Of a DNA stretch of 64,000 nt, positions 54,196-64,000 are shown piece by piece (position 1 is the stretch's first letter; each line of letters begins with the position of its first letter). A program made the translations under genes and the position numbers. The DNA lies in the NCBI GenBank assembly GCA_029747585.1, contig JAPEVF010000139.1, positions 1 to 64,000 of the forward strand, read 5' to 3'. The notes below the pieces were generated by a model that was not told the origin of the DNA, ran no database searches, and worked only from the letters and a program-made list of their open reading frames with translations. The DNA comes from Pleurotus djamor (taxonomy: Eukaryota; Basidiomycota; Agaricomycetes; Agaricales; Pleurotaceae).

Positions 54196-54299
54196 TGATG
54201 ATGATGACAATATGTATAATAATTGAAGTCTCTTCACAACCTTGAGTCTACATACATACACGCACCCAATGCGGAATGAGAATTTGAACCTCCTAAAGG

Positions 54300-54847
54300 C
54301 CTCCTGTCCCAATTGGGGATACGAGAAGAGGAGCTATTTAAGGTGGCGGATGCCANTTTTTTTCGTGTTCTCTACCACGAAGATGGAACCAGGAGAATAC
54401 GCGCGTAAGTGGCCTAGCATAGTGACCATAACGAACATTACTCACCCCATCTACAACTAGTGATTGCGAACGAAGAGGAAATTAAATACCTCAAGAGCTA
54501 CGGCGTCATTCCCTACCGCAAGGCGATCAACGACAACGACGGCGAGAACTTTTTCGACTGGTTCTGGTTCTGTTGGTTGGACCGGTTCCCGATCGAGGTG
54601 AGCCCCATCGAGAGGCGGGAAGTCGTCCAGCACAAAAAAAAGGTCNAAAAAGGCGGTAAGTAATTGGGGTTGTTGGTCATCGCAGGGGACTAACTTGTCC
54701 CAGAACGTCAGGGCGACCCTAGAGTGGCTGAGGTGGAGCTATTGGCCCAGCTCGGCGCCACGTCCAGGGTCTCGGGAACTCCCCATCACCATTTGTGACG
54801 ACGACCATCAAGGTTCCTGCAACAACCCAATTGTCATCGACGAGTAG
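54300..54847 (+). CDS. Fragmentary gene, frame blurred by Ns
   Basis: Three coding-like pieces joined by plausible introns: up to 54404, 54461-54655, 54704-54847. Piece 1 reads SQLGIREEELFKVADA. Piece 2 reads IANEEEIKYLKSYGVIP and NDGENFFDWFWFCWLDRFPI. Piece 3 reads NVRATLEWLRWSYWPS to ICDDDHQGSCNNPIVIDE and a stop. If the N at 54646 is an extra base, pieces 2 and 3 join in phase. The N at 54356 in a T run leaves the first join uncertain. Start not found. No family recognised. Confidence 0.4.
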
Positions 54848-55044
54848 CAAAAGAGTAGTAGTCGCGTAGCTTACCGTTTTTGGGCCTAGAGTACAACCGT
54901 GCAAAAAAAAAGCCCCCCCAGCCTTGATGTGATCCAGTCCGCGGAATTGAGGGAATTGAGAGCCAGTCGCCACGCCTTTTTTTTTTTGCTGGATTAATGG
55001 GGAATTAATGGCGGATATGCAAAAGAAAGGGCTGGCACACTTAC
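54848..55044. other. Intergenic
   Basis: A and T homopolymers (near 54903 and 54978). A 143-codon minus frame crosses this stretch but is broken by these runs in composition and is not supported. Confidence 0.35.
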
Positions 55045-55299
55045 ATGCCACGAAAATCCATCCATTCCGAGACCCCAGAGGCCATGTTCCAACGCACCAG
55101 CATACTAGATGCCCTCGGCACCAAGAGAAAGCACTCTGCATCGAATGCACGCCAAGTTAAGCGAAGCAAGAATACGCGACAGTTTGTTTACACACACCAA
55201 CCTGCGAAGACTGATGTGGTACACGATACAAGTGTCGAGATTGCCGACTGGTCCCCAAACGACGAGGTTGAGGGGTGGGAGCTCGACGCAGCTCATGCT
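55045..55299 (+). CDS. First exon of a gene ending at foldback terminus
   Basis: 85 codons from MPRKSIHSETPEAMFQRTSI through LGTKRKHSASNARQVKRSKN (basic, nuclear-signal-like) to an acidic end, WSPNDEVEGWELDAAHA. It stops at a perfect splice donor, GTAAGA, that is the first part of the terminal inverted repeat. No continuing exon is seen on the far side in this strand. The minus strand also stays open for about 30 codons here, so the coding strand is not beyond doubt. Confidence 0.45.
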
Positions 55300-55380
55300 G
55301 TAAGAAAAAGTCATTATTCTTAGGTAGTTGCCCTAGATGTAATCCAATTTTTCCTGGCGATGGGATTTNCAGGGGGTCGT
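55296..55380. repeat. Left terminal inverted repeat
   Basis: Starts TGCTGTAAGAAAAAGT, then TAGGTAGTTGCCCTAGATG and CCTGGCGATGGGATTT. Matches the reverse complement of 58075-58158 with about seven differences and one N (55369). Confidence 0.9.
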
Positions 55381-55579
55381 TGATTTAGCAGAGGAATGGC
55401 AGTATAATGAAATATGGGGCTATAATGAATTATGCTTCATATCATTATAATGAATTATAACTTGGATAAGGCTTAGCATAGAGGTAAACCCGTGGGAAAT
55501 TGGTTATCCTAAAAGCACCCGGGCTAGTTTTGATAGTGATTATCTAGGCGGCTAGATCTGATTGATTGTAGGCATGGGA

Positions 55580-56320
55580 CCCTGCGTGACTGTGAGAATT
55601 GTTTATAATACTGAGCGCGTGAAATACTTTGTGACCGTGAGAAATTTTTGAAAAGGAGCATTGGGTAGACCCCTTTTGCTGTTACTGACCGTGTGACAAT
55701 TATTTACTGACCGTGGGAAAATAGCTNAAAAAAGCGCAAATAGGCCTGGATTTGAATGGTTTAAATTTGCAGGGCCATATATTGACTGTGGGAACATTAT
55801 TGTGACCGTGGGAAGCGTGAAAAAATTTTACTGACCGTGGGAAAATTTCAAAATTGTAGGATTCAATAGCGGTTACATTGACCGTGGGAAAAATTTACTT
55901 ACCGTGAGAACTTTCTCAGAAGTGTAACGGAATGCAACCACTACCTTTCAGAAGCGTGGGAACATTCAATTGACCGTGGGAAGATATTTCTTACCGTGAG
56001 AAAGTTGTCCGACTGACCGTGGGAATATTCTACTGATCGTGGGAAAGCAAGAAGCGCCCAAAATGCGCAACAAAAGCCTTGCCTTCAATTCAGAACCCTG
56101 TAGGAATTAGATATTGGCCATTTCTAACCATTGAACCTATACCAATGCCATATTACTGATCAAAACTTTATCCATTACATTTGCTTGTGACTGTGGGAAA
56201 CCATCTCTTACTGTGGGAACCTTGCACTGACTGTGAGAACCTTGCTCAATTCTAATGAAACTTCGGCCATTCAGGGTTGTTATTGACTCTGGGAATATTT
56301 TATTGACCGTGGGAAAGTGC
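55580..56320 (-). repeat. Subterminal array, left arm
   Basis: Repeated TGACCGTGGGAA and variants, for example at about 55680, 55790, 55830, 55880, 55970, 56010 and 56295. Inverted relative to the right arm. Confidence 0.85.
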
Positions 56321-57109
56321 CAAAATTTGCGAAACACTAGATCTACTAATTCTAAGGTGCTGGGTAAAAGGGGGACCCTTGGAGCATATCTAGTTATTGA
56401 GCAAAGTTGAAATTACTTTGAAGATCCTGTCACTTTGCTGATTTCAATCATTTGCTCCCACTGGTACTTTGCTTATTCTACCTGTATATTCTTGATACCA
56501 TCAGTTCTACCTGTTTGATATGAGTGTATTAAGGATGCTTTGAGCATTCTAGATGGGATTTACCCTTCCAGGTAGAATGGGAAAGATGTTTATATGGACT
56601 TTTCAAATCTTCAACCACAAATTTCCATATTCTGGAAAGGCACCTTGCATGCTCTTGATTCTAGCAATCTCAACCATTCTCTGTACTTTGAAAGCATAAT
56701 ACTAACACTGATAAAGTGTCTCAACAGGTACAGACTGGCATGGGAGTAGCAGAGTGATAGATAAGGAGGGAAAGAGATGAATGCCATGTATGGAGCAAAT
56801 TTGGACATTCTCAGAAATGCTAATTTCTCCCAAAGATATCCCAAACCTTGCAGACATGTATGATGCCTGAAAGACGGTGAACAACATTAGAATACCAGCT
56901 AAATATGTATTAACATCTATGGGAGCAATGGAGACACCAACAGATCAGAGCAGATATGAATGGTGGGGGTATATGATGATTGAAACCAAGGATATTTCAG
57001 AATTCACCAAAGTAAATCCAACTTTGCTCAATAACTAGATATGCTCCAAGGGTCCTGCTTTCACTGAGAGGCTTAGAATTCAGAGATCTAGTGTTTCACA
57101 AATTTTGGC

Positions 57110-57850
57110 ACTTTCCCACGGTCAGTATTTTATTCCCAGAGTCAGTAATGACCCTGAGTGGCCGAAGTTTCATTAGAAATTTACTCTTTCCCACAGTTTG
57201 ATCTAAATTCCCATGATCACAAGAAAGTTCTCACAGCCACTATTGAATACAGTGACCGAGGTTTTGAATTCTACACAGCTGGGGTAAGGATTTGGTGAAG
57301 AATAGCTAATACTAATTGCTAAAAGGCAAAAGCAAGGCTTTCAATGCGCATTTTGGGTGCTTCTTGCTTTCTCACGGCCAGAAAGATATTCCCACGGTCA
57401 GTTGAAAAAGTTTCTCACGGTAAGGAATATTTTCCCATGGTCAGTCAAATTTTCCCACGCTTCTGAAAGGTAGTGGTTGCATTCCGTTACACTTCTGAGA
57501 AAGTTCTCACGGTAAGTATATATTTCCCACGGTCAGTATAACCACTACTGAATCCTACAATTTTGAAATTTTCCCACGGTCAGTAAAATTTTCTCACGCT
57601 TCCCACGGTCACAATTATATTCCCACAGTCAATATATGACCCTGCAAATTTAAACCTTTCAAATCCAGGCCTATTTGCGCTTTTTTGAGCTATTTTCCCA
57701 CAGTCAATAGAAAATTGTCTCACAGTCAGTAGCAGCAAAAGGGGGGCTACCCACCGCTCTTTTTTCAGAATTTTCCCACGGTCACAAAGTATTTCACACA
57801 GTCAGTATTAACCATTGGTCTCACGGTCAATACCTAAGTCTCACAATCAT
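57110..57850 (+). repeat. Subterminal array, right arm
   Basis: Repeated TTCCCACGGTCA and variants, mirror image of the left arm and close to the array of copy 1. Confidence 0.85.
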
Positions 57851-58074
57851 GCAGGGCTGGGCCATCCATATTCAATTATTCATTCCGGATTTGCTACCTG
57901 CCCCCTGCTAGGGGCTTAGGAGGTCCCTGCTGACTAATGCTATTTGGGAAATCATTTATTAAATATTCCAATAACTAATTCATATTTATGCACATAATGA
58001 ATTATATTNATGCACATAATGAATTATACNATNGCNTATATATTGCATTATACCACTATCTCTCTATTGTGTTG

Positions 58075-58158
58075 ACAACCCCCTAAAATCCCATCGCCAG
58101 GAAAAATTGGATTACATCTAGGGCAACTACCTAGGCATAATTACTTTTTCTTACAGCA
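58075..58158. repeat. Right terminal inverted repeat
   Basis: Ends GGGCAACTACCTAGG, CATAATTACTTTTTCTTACA, GCA. On the plus strand it looks like a polypyrimidine tract plus CAG acceptor. Confidence 0.9.
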
Positions 58159-58574
58159 ATGGGTGCGGCGTCGTCATCAGATGGGAGGCGCAGGTCATGG
58201 TCGGACGTGCGAGGGAGGCGGCTGGGTGGATATGGTTGCGAGAGATATTGGCGAGAGGCATCGAGAGGTGGGAGTGTGCGGGAAGGTGGGTGGTAGGGAT
58301 GAGCATAGGGGGTATTGGGGTCCCTGTAGACTTGTGAATCGACAAACTGGAATACAAAACTCAATCAGCTGAAGCCAAACTACAAGCATGGTGATAGACT
58401 TACGGTATCCATCCTATGCTCATCCTGCGGGTACGGATGGTTGGGAAAGGGGACAGTCAGGTGTTGGGAACCTGTGTATGAAGCATTGGACGGGGCACGA
58501 TATGGAGGCTCGGGATGAGGAGGTTGGGTGGAGTAGGCGGGAAGGAGAGGTGGGTTGTTAGCATGGTCGTCCAT
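58155..58574 (-). CDS. Pro/Tyr-rich N-terminus of a gene ending at foldback terminus
   Basis: Exons 58574-58404 and 58346-58155, both phase 0, about 121 codons. It begins MDDHANNPPLLPAYSTQPPH and is rich in Pro, Tyr, Ser and His, ending LRLPSDDDAAPIA at a GTAAGA donor inside the terminal inverted repeat. Such N-termini occur in fungal chitin synthases, but no catalytic part is present here, so this is only a suggestion. If the element is spliced out on the minus strand the next exon would begin at 55297 (HELRRAPTPQPRRLGTS, open for about 30 codons). Confidence 0.6.
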
Positions 58575-59097
58575 GGTTCTTTTGGCGAAGGGAGAAAGAG
58601 GAGGAGGATTTTGGGGGAAAAGGAGGATGAGAGGAGGACGAAAAGGAGAGTGCTGTGGCCCGTTTAAAGGGTTGGCCGCTTGGCAACACATCTGACAGCG
58701 GCGCGGATCTCAAAATCACGCCAAGGGTGTGTTTGACGACGTCGAGGACATGGGTTTGAAGCTGTGGAGGGGTCGGGAGGCCTCCACAAACACGGCACTT
58801 TGGAACCACAATTTTCTCAGTCGGAGCTTAAAATCACAGATCCCAGACGTTCGGAAATCTGATCCGAAGTGTTTGAAGACGCAAAATTGTCTTCAAATCC
58901 TTACGGGAAGTCACCCATTCTGCGGGAGACGAAAGAGAACCAAGGACAGCCACATTCTAGAATAAGCGTCAGTCGATGTTCGTGCTCAGTTATAAATCCT
59001 CCTGTTCCCCATGCCTTCACCTTTACCCCAAGCCCAATGGTTATCGTCCAACTACAACCACTTTCCATAAACTTGATCTACGGAGACTACTACACAG
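58575..59097. other. Divergent promoter region
   Basis: Upstream of the minus-strand gene at 58574 and of the possible small gene to the right. TATAAA at 58991-58996 on the plus strand. No other feature. Confidence 0.4.
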
Positions 59098-59481
59098 GCA
59101 CCTTTGAAAATTGTGGCCTCGGAGGTCGATCCAACACCAGCACCATCCACAACACCAGACCCCCCAGTACTCCCACAAATACCCCTGCCCCATCTTTGGG
59201 AGGTATATGTAATCGAGCACGTAGGCACCTCCATCTCAATCCCGCACCCACAATAGCTCACGATAGAAACTATCATAGCCGCCTCCGATGCCAATCCGCC
59301 ACACGAGAATCCGCCAAATCCTGCGTCGCGCATCGTACGCGTCCTCCGCCTTTTCTTGCTCTTCAACAAGCGAGTGGCGCAGCATCTCCGACCACACGTT
59401 GTCCTCCTTTCCATCTTCTTCGGTGGTGCCATTATCTTTTCCACCGGCGCTGTGTCGATTCGCATCACCCCAAGAGGATGA
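59098..59481 (+). CDS. Possible small tail-anchored membrane protein
   Basis: Two exons, 59098-59202 and 59257-59481, joined in phase 0 (HLWE/LTIETIIAAS), give about 109 codons: a Pro-rich segment (APSTTPDPPVLPQIPLP), then NPASRIVRVLRLFLLFNKRV and a hydrophobic helix (VVLLSIFFGGAIIFSTGAV) close to the stop. The helix position suggests a C-terminal anchor. The first exon and start codon are not resolved; an overlapping 229-codon plus frame is an alternative but has poor composition. Confidence 0.4.
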
Positions 59482-60450
59482 ACATCCCGCATGCCATCCC
59501 CTCCACGCGTGCTACTCGAGCCCGAGAACGTAGATCATTCTTGTACCGGGCCTCCTAGACTCCCCTTTTATCGCCCCTCTTCCACAATATTCTCCCGCCC
59601 TATCCTCGCGTTCCTCTCTCTCCCTGGTACCCTTCATCATACCCAGTAGTTACGTTTCTGGCGCCGAAGCCGTCGTTTTGGTACTCACATGTGCTAACCC
59701 TACGCCAAACACTTTCTGCCTCTCTCTATTCGCGTTCCCTATAGAGTAGTCTGCTTTGATTACCGCTTTCCTCTTTACTGGTACATATCTGTTGTAGATT
59801 ATAATGAAGGGATCATGTACTCTAAGTATAAACACGTCTAATTTCTCCTTGACCTATACGGCATAAGTAACTTCAGCCAACGAACCTCGACGTTCGGTAT
59901 GGGGGAGTCTGTTTGGACACTGGCAGACGCACTTTAGAACTTACCCACGACTTGCAGACGACCATCATGCCCACAGACCACGACCATCTTGACTCATCGA
60001 CAGCACCATCCACTGCCGCATCTGCTTCCTTGTCGATGCCGATCCAATCATCAAGAACGCCGCCCTCCCCCCCTCGTCTCAGCCATTGCTCATGGTTTCC
60101 ACTTGGCATATGCATATCACTGCGGCACTGCCGTCTATCAGACCCGGACCCCTTGTCAATGCTTCAATTAGGATTCTCCGAAGTTGTTTCGTCTCGGTCT
60201 CAGAGCCAAACGAGGGAGAGCGGAGGAAGCATAAGCTGTAGGCAGAAACGAAGCAACGAAGAGACGTGGAATATACAGCAATGTCGGGTTGGTGAGTGCT
60301 CATTCCCTCTTACCCCCATCTAATCTAGAACTCTCGTTTGTCAACTTTCGACCCAAGCGACGAAGGAAATATTCGGTCGATTTGTTGTCTCACTGGCACC
60401 TTTGATAGGAAGCAGAGGAGTAACAGATTCGAGTACTGTTGCATTTCATT
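59482..60450. other. Nearly 1 kb without a supported gene
   Basis: Overlapping short frames on both strands at 59900-60320; a segment reading ASIRILRSCFVSVSEP then VEYTAMSGW around an in-frame TAG looks weakly coding but could not be modelled. Confidence 0.35.
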
Positions 60451-60798
60451 CAATTCGTCAGTCACGCGTCACAGGACCCCCCCAAACTGACGGAATTTTG
60501 CCCATGTCACGGGTCACAGAGGTAACTGACGAATGGTTTTCCGAAGAAAATTAGCGGAAAATGGCCAAAAAATTCGAAAATATTCACGACTGCGGCTTTT
60601 CTTCTTCTTTCGGCCCTTTGAGAAGATACTCGCCGGTTTACTCTGTTATTCAAGTTAAAAAAGCCTTGCTCTGGCCTCAGTTCACCAAAGATTTAGAGGC
60701 GAGTTGACGAAAATACCCCCTTGTCACGGTCCTTGGGCAAAACTGACGAATTGGCCCCCAGATTTAGGTCGTCACGGTCACAACGGGGTGGCGAATTG
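60451..60798. mobile_element. MITE-like element
   Basis: About 350 bp bounded by CAATTCGTCA at left and the inverted TGGCGAATTG at right, with a second perfect inverted copy ACTGACGAATTG at 60742-60753. GTCACGG and ACTGACGAA words recur inside. No coding capacity. Its right end overlaps the last codons of the P-loop gene. Target duplication not clear. Confidence 0.55.
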
Positions 60799-62726
60799 AT
60801 TGAAATAGGACAGTATCTTGGTACCGTGCATATTGATTAGCCGCTTGTTCGTCAAGCATGTAGACAGCCGCTGCCAGGGATAAGATGGGTTCGGAAGGAG
60901 CAAAAGTTGAGAAGATGGATGTTTGGTCGTCCCAGCAAAGTATGCGCATGTGGTCGCGCACGGATACCGAGGCCAATCTAGAGGCAGCCAAGCTACCGTG
61001 CATCAGACGTGGGAGGACTCGTGCAGATAGTATGGCGAAAGTAGATGTATCCGGTTGCAGCCAATAGGCTCTCAAAGTGAGTTTAGAGATGCCAAACTTG
61101 ATCAGGTCTAAGCGACCATGAAGTCCCGACCAAAGCTACACAAGAGGATGAGAAAAATGAGAACTTGTGACAACATAGCCATGACATACCGGTCGGCCGT
61201 AATACTTCAAATGTCCTAGCGACAAAGCTTCCCGGGGCGAAACTGCCGTTCTGAATGCCTCTCGGACCATGAGATCGTAGTCTAAGTAAGGCCATGGGGG
61301 TAGTGATGATTCTGTGCTTGGCGGATGATGGTTTCGTACGGGGAGGAGGGTCGATTGGTCAACATGTCTACCAAGGATGAGGAACCAGCAGGAGCTGTAA
61401 GCCTGGCAACTCCTGATCATTTGTTTGAAGGCAAACATCGTGATGTGATTCCGAGGTTCATACGGGCTCCATCCCGTAGCAACCCCCCAAGCATCAAGCT
61501 CAGAGAGTCCCTCGAAGGCGATAAAGATCCGTCCGTCGTATAGAGAGCGAGCAAGTCGACAGAGCCGGTCGAGATGGGGCTTCATGACAGCTTCAAAGAT
61601 ACAGTCGCACCAACAATAGATCGAGCTTTCTGATGTATCCAACCGGGCGCGTAGGTCGGACCAGGAAGTAGCTTCAAGCATTTGCGAAGCCTTGCGTACA
61701 ACTTCCTGAAAACTCTGATCGCGGAGGGGCATCGAGAGCGCCTCCTCAGGCTCGCAAACGACGACATGCTCCGGGCGATATACATGCTCCCAATACTTAT
61801 TGAACATTTCGAGGTTTTCGGTTTGTTGAAGAATATCCGCCATGGTGGCAAAGAGGGCGCCAAGGAATACGCCAGCCAGTTCCTCGCCCTTGAATTATTT
61901 AAGCAATAGTCACCGTAAGCAGACAGGATCATGCTCCTACCTTGTTTGACCTGAGTGACTGTTGACCACGAAAGAAGGCACAGACCGGTTCGTCTGGAGG
62001 AGGCCAATCCACCTTGGGAGGGTCCGATAAAAGGGGTTCAACCATAGGGCCAAAAGAAACATCAATACTGATGCACTAATACGCGACCATCTAAAGCATC
62101 AGAGCCATGCCCATACAACCTGAAGAAGAGAATCACCTCGTTGGCTAACGACTTGACAAGATAGCTTTTCCCTGACCCACTGGAGTTCGTCAAATATATG
62201 GCGCGACCGAAAGGGTCAACCGGGGCGCATGTTTTACTGGAGACCGCCTTTACATCCTGCAGGAAGCGTTCGCATAAGTTGCCAATAGGGGGCTCGTTGA
62301 ACGCCTGAGAAAGGGCTAAGAGTACGGATTCCCTAAATCATGGACTATTTAGTACACTGTTGGACGTGAGCGCATGAGCACCCACTTATTAAGTAAAGTC
62401 TGAAAATTCTTCCGTCTGTAGGCTCGAACTATGAAATCGGCTGGCGAGTCTCTGTTGAACCAGAGCTGTAGCAGTTCTTTCCCCGGGCGCAGTTCGCACT
62501 CATTCAACAAGATATATGAGAGGTCTGAAGGGAAAGTAGGTTCCGTGAGGATGGGACGCAACCACACCGCAGAAGTCCATTCAGTTGGTTGGCCGGTTGG
62601 GGGCATGAAGCTGAGACGTAAAAGCGAGTCCATGAAGTCTTGGGGCTCGATACGGGACCATTCTGTGAGTTGCTTGAGCCAACGGTGCTGTTCGACTGTT
62701 CTCTTGGGAGCGGGTGCAATCTTCAT
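60764..62726 (-). CDS. P-loop NTPase-like protein, C-terminus cut by MITE
   Basis: Five exons: 62726-62386, 62332-62120, 62067-61941, 61888-61190, 61135-60764; about 583 aa, all joins in phase. A Walker A-like motif (YLTNSSGSGKSYL) is in exon 2, with Asn in place of the first Gly. Further phrases are DWPPPDEPVCAFFRGQQ, GRIFIAFEGLSELDAWGVA (a Walker B-like strand) and PSEPILSLAAAVYML. These are typical of a large family of unknown function in mushroom genomes. Family members usually continue well beyond the last phrase. Here the last ten or so codons (SIRHPVVTVTT) lie in the inverted-repeat element, so the protein is shortened. Confidence 0.8.
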
Positions 62727-63812
62727 GGTGTAGGCGTTGGACCAACGTTGGACTCGTCAACAAGACGTCAATGAGGCGCGGGCGCTTGCTACGTAAGTAT
62801 GGCTCCGATTCGGAGCTTCGGCTTTTTCGACGTCTCCCTTGGGCCCCATCTCACTCATTGTCCTTCCTTCCTACGCCCCTTTCCCCACTGCTGCAAGCTT
62901 GGGGAGCAAGGTCAACCAGCCCCCTACGTGGGACTTCGTCTATGTCTTTGGGACAATCCTTGGAACTTTGTGGTTTGCTTCGAAGTAGCAAAATAGTGCA
63001 ATCACTATCCCTCATTAGCCGCGTTACCTCGTTGATGGCGAGATTCATATGATGGGAGTGTTGAACGGAACCGCGAGAGGTCTTGGCTGTAACGTCTGCG
63101 AATCATCTCTTCCTTCCTACTACCATCTAGTCAGCCCACCAGATGGATCTCTCTTACGGAGAATCCACAATAAGGCAGGGTTCACCACCCGTGAGCTTCG
63201 GGCATCTCGGACATTACTATGATCAATGGTACTTAGGATTTCCTTTCCAACGTGCTTCGACAAAGCAACCCACCTTAATTGACTTCATTGACCTTAGCTG
63301 TGTTCCGGTATCACCTCTCCTGTTACCAAATAATATCCTGTTCCAAGTCCCCCACGACATCCACAGTACGTGGCGAGGCGTTCGATCACCCTATACCATC
63401 CACTAATGCTTCATGTACCCTCGTCACTTTCGCGTTACTTATCTGCTCTAGATCCCCTTTCTCACCTAGATAAGGTATCCCGCGATTTGACCATTGCATG
63501 TATGCTACTAATGCAGTGGCGAACTCCTTGCGACCCAATCAACCTACGCTTCCTTTCATCATAACCAATGACTGGTTCGGGTAAGCCAAGGTACGATTGC
63601 GAGTGTCTCAGATTGTGGGGATCATCTAATAAAAGCTATCCAGGACAATTGAACGACAGAAGTGATTGTAGGAGTTCTCTATGCTTTTGTGTATCCTCCA
63701 TCCGCCGTATGGCGACCTGATGACATTCAACGTTCATTAGTTCATCACCCCGAGAACCTCGCTGTTCGCGTTTTGAAGTGGCTCTTAGACCATCACTTCG
63801 TGATCCCAGTTC
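62727..63812. other. 1.1 kb without a supported gene
   Basis: Plus-strand frames at 62714-63052 and 63143-63406 lack recognisable content. Left end is the promoter of the P-loop gene. Confidence 0.4.
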
Positions 63813-64000
63813 CTAGGAATTTGTCATAAATTTCAAGGGATTGTCATCAAGAAGCTGGCGAAGCCATTGCTCAATAGACGAGTAGACTCCATTTACAGTC
63901 TCGGAAGCCGCTCTCAACCCAGCTTCATATTGGCAACCCCTCTCCTCGCCTGAGATTGTCGAGGTTTGGGTCGCATTTCGCCGTGGCACCATTCAGATAC
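63813..64000 (-). CDS. 3' end of an unknown gene, runs off right edge
   Basis: One minus frame is open from the edge to a TAG at 63813 and reads TSTISGEERGCQYEAGLRAA, then SIEQWLRQLLDDNPLKFM. Composition suits coding sequence, but about 60 codons are too few to name it. Confidence 0.4.

Larger units (their letters stand above)
55296..58158. mobile_element. Foldback-like palindromic element, copy 2 (complete)
   Basis: About 2.86 kb. The terminal inverted repeats (about 83 bp) are nearly identical. Next come diverged AT-rich stretches with ATAATGAATTATA words, then arrays of TGACCGTGGGAA (left arm) and TTCCCACGGTCA (right arm). The inverted symmetry then continues to a central spacer of about 0.55 kb (roughly 56420-57000). 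No transposase frame is seen, so it is non-autonomous. Long repeats built from short modules are typical of Foldback-type elements. Family assignment is not possible from the sequence alone. No clear target duplication. Confidence 0.8.

Noticed and set aside
54719..55150. 143-codon minus-strand frame
   Set aside because: Crosses A/T homopolymers and overlaps better plus-strand exons on both sides.
58869..59558. 229-codon plus-strand frame
   Set aside because: Arg/Pro/Ser-rich with no domain; another frame gives two exons joined by a good intron and a membrane helix.

Overview
The window reads as nuclear DNA of a mushroom-forming basidiomycete (Agaricomycetes). Most genes are cut by many short (about 40-90 bp) GT-AG introns. 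There are several F-box/leucine-rich genes, a P-loop NTPase of a type common in these fungi, and a Ty3-type chromovirus. No rRNA, tRNA or CRISPR was recognised. Exon models below were joined by hand from reading frames and splice signals.

Left part, 0-14 kb: a partial unknown gene at the edge; two paralogous zinc-finger genes with identical exon structure on either side of a clear ZPR1 gene; a small P-loop kinase-like gene whose Walker A motif is assembled across an 11-nt microexon; a poorly resolved coding-like tract; and a class III aminotransferase that reads without a stop into two tandem leucine-rich repeat units. 16-28 kb: a leucine-rich gene, three F-box genes (one short), a RING protein with a SUMO-interaction-like motif, a worn gag-like relic and a disordered protein of unknown role.

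29.8-37.1 kb: four tandem, same-strand paralogs encoding secreted cysteine-rich proteins. Each has a signal peptide, a short pro-region, a conserved Lys-Arg (Kex2-type) site and a mature domain with ten shared cysteines, with five introns at the same places. One copy has lost its last splice donor. I could not match this family to a known one.

38-58 kb is dominated by mobile DNA: a solo LTR, a full-length Ty3/chromovirus whose single long ORF is open, a second truncated copy joined to it in tandem through a shared LTR, and two copies of a large foldback-like element. The intact foldback copy (55.30-58.16 kb) is a near palindrome of about 2.86 kb. Its arms carry many TTCCCACGGTCA-like subterminal repeats, and its termini read as splice donor and splice acceptor on both strands. 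Between the two foldback copies lie an HMG-like/SR-rich gene, a small gene and fragments.

58-64 kb: a partial Pro/Tyr-rich gene ending at the foldback terminus, a possible small membrane protein, an inverted-repeat (MITE-like) element that supplies the last codons of a shortened P-loop NTPase gene, and a partial gene at the right edge. Several single N bases behave as spurious extra bases and break otherwise good frames.
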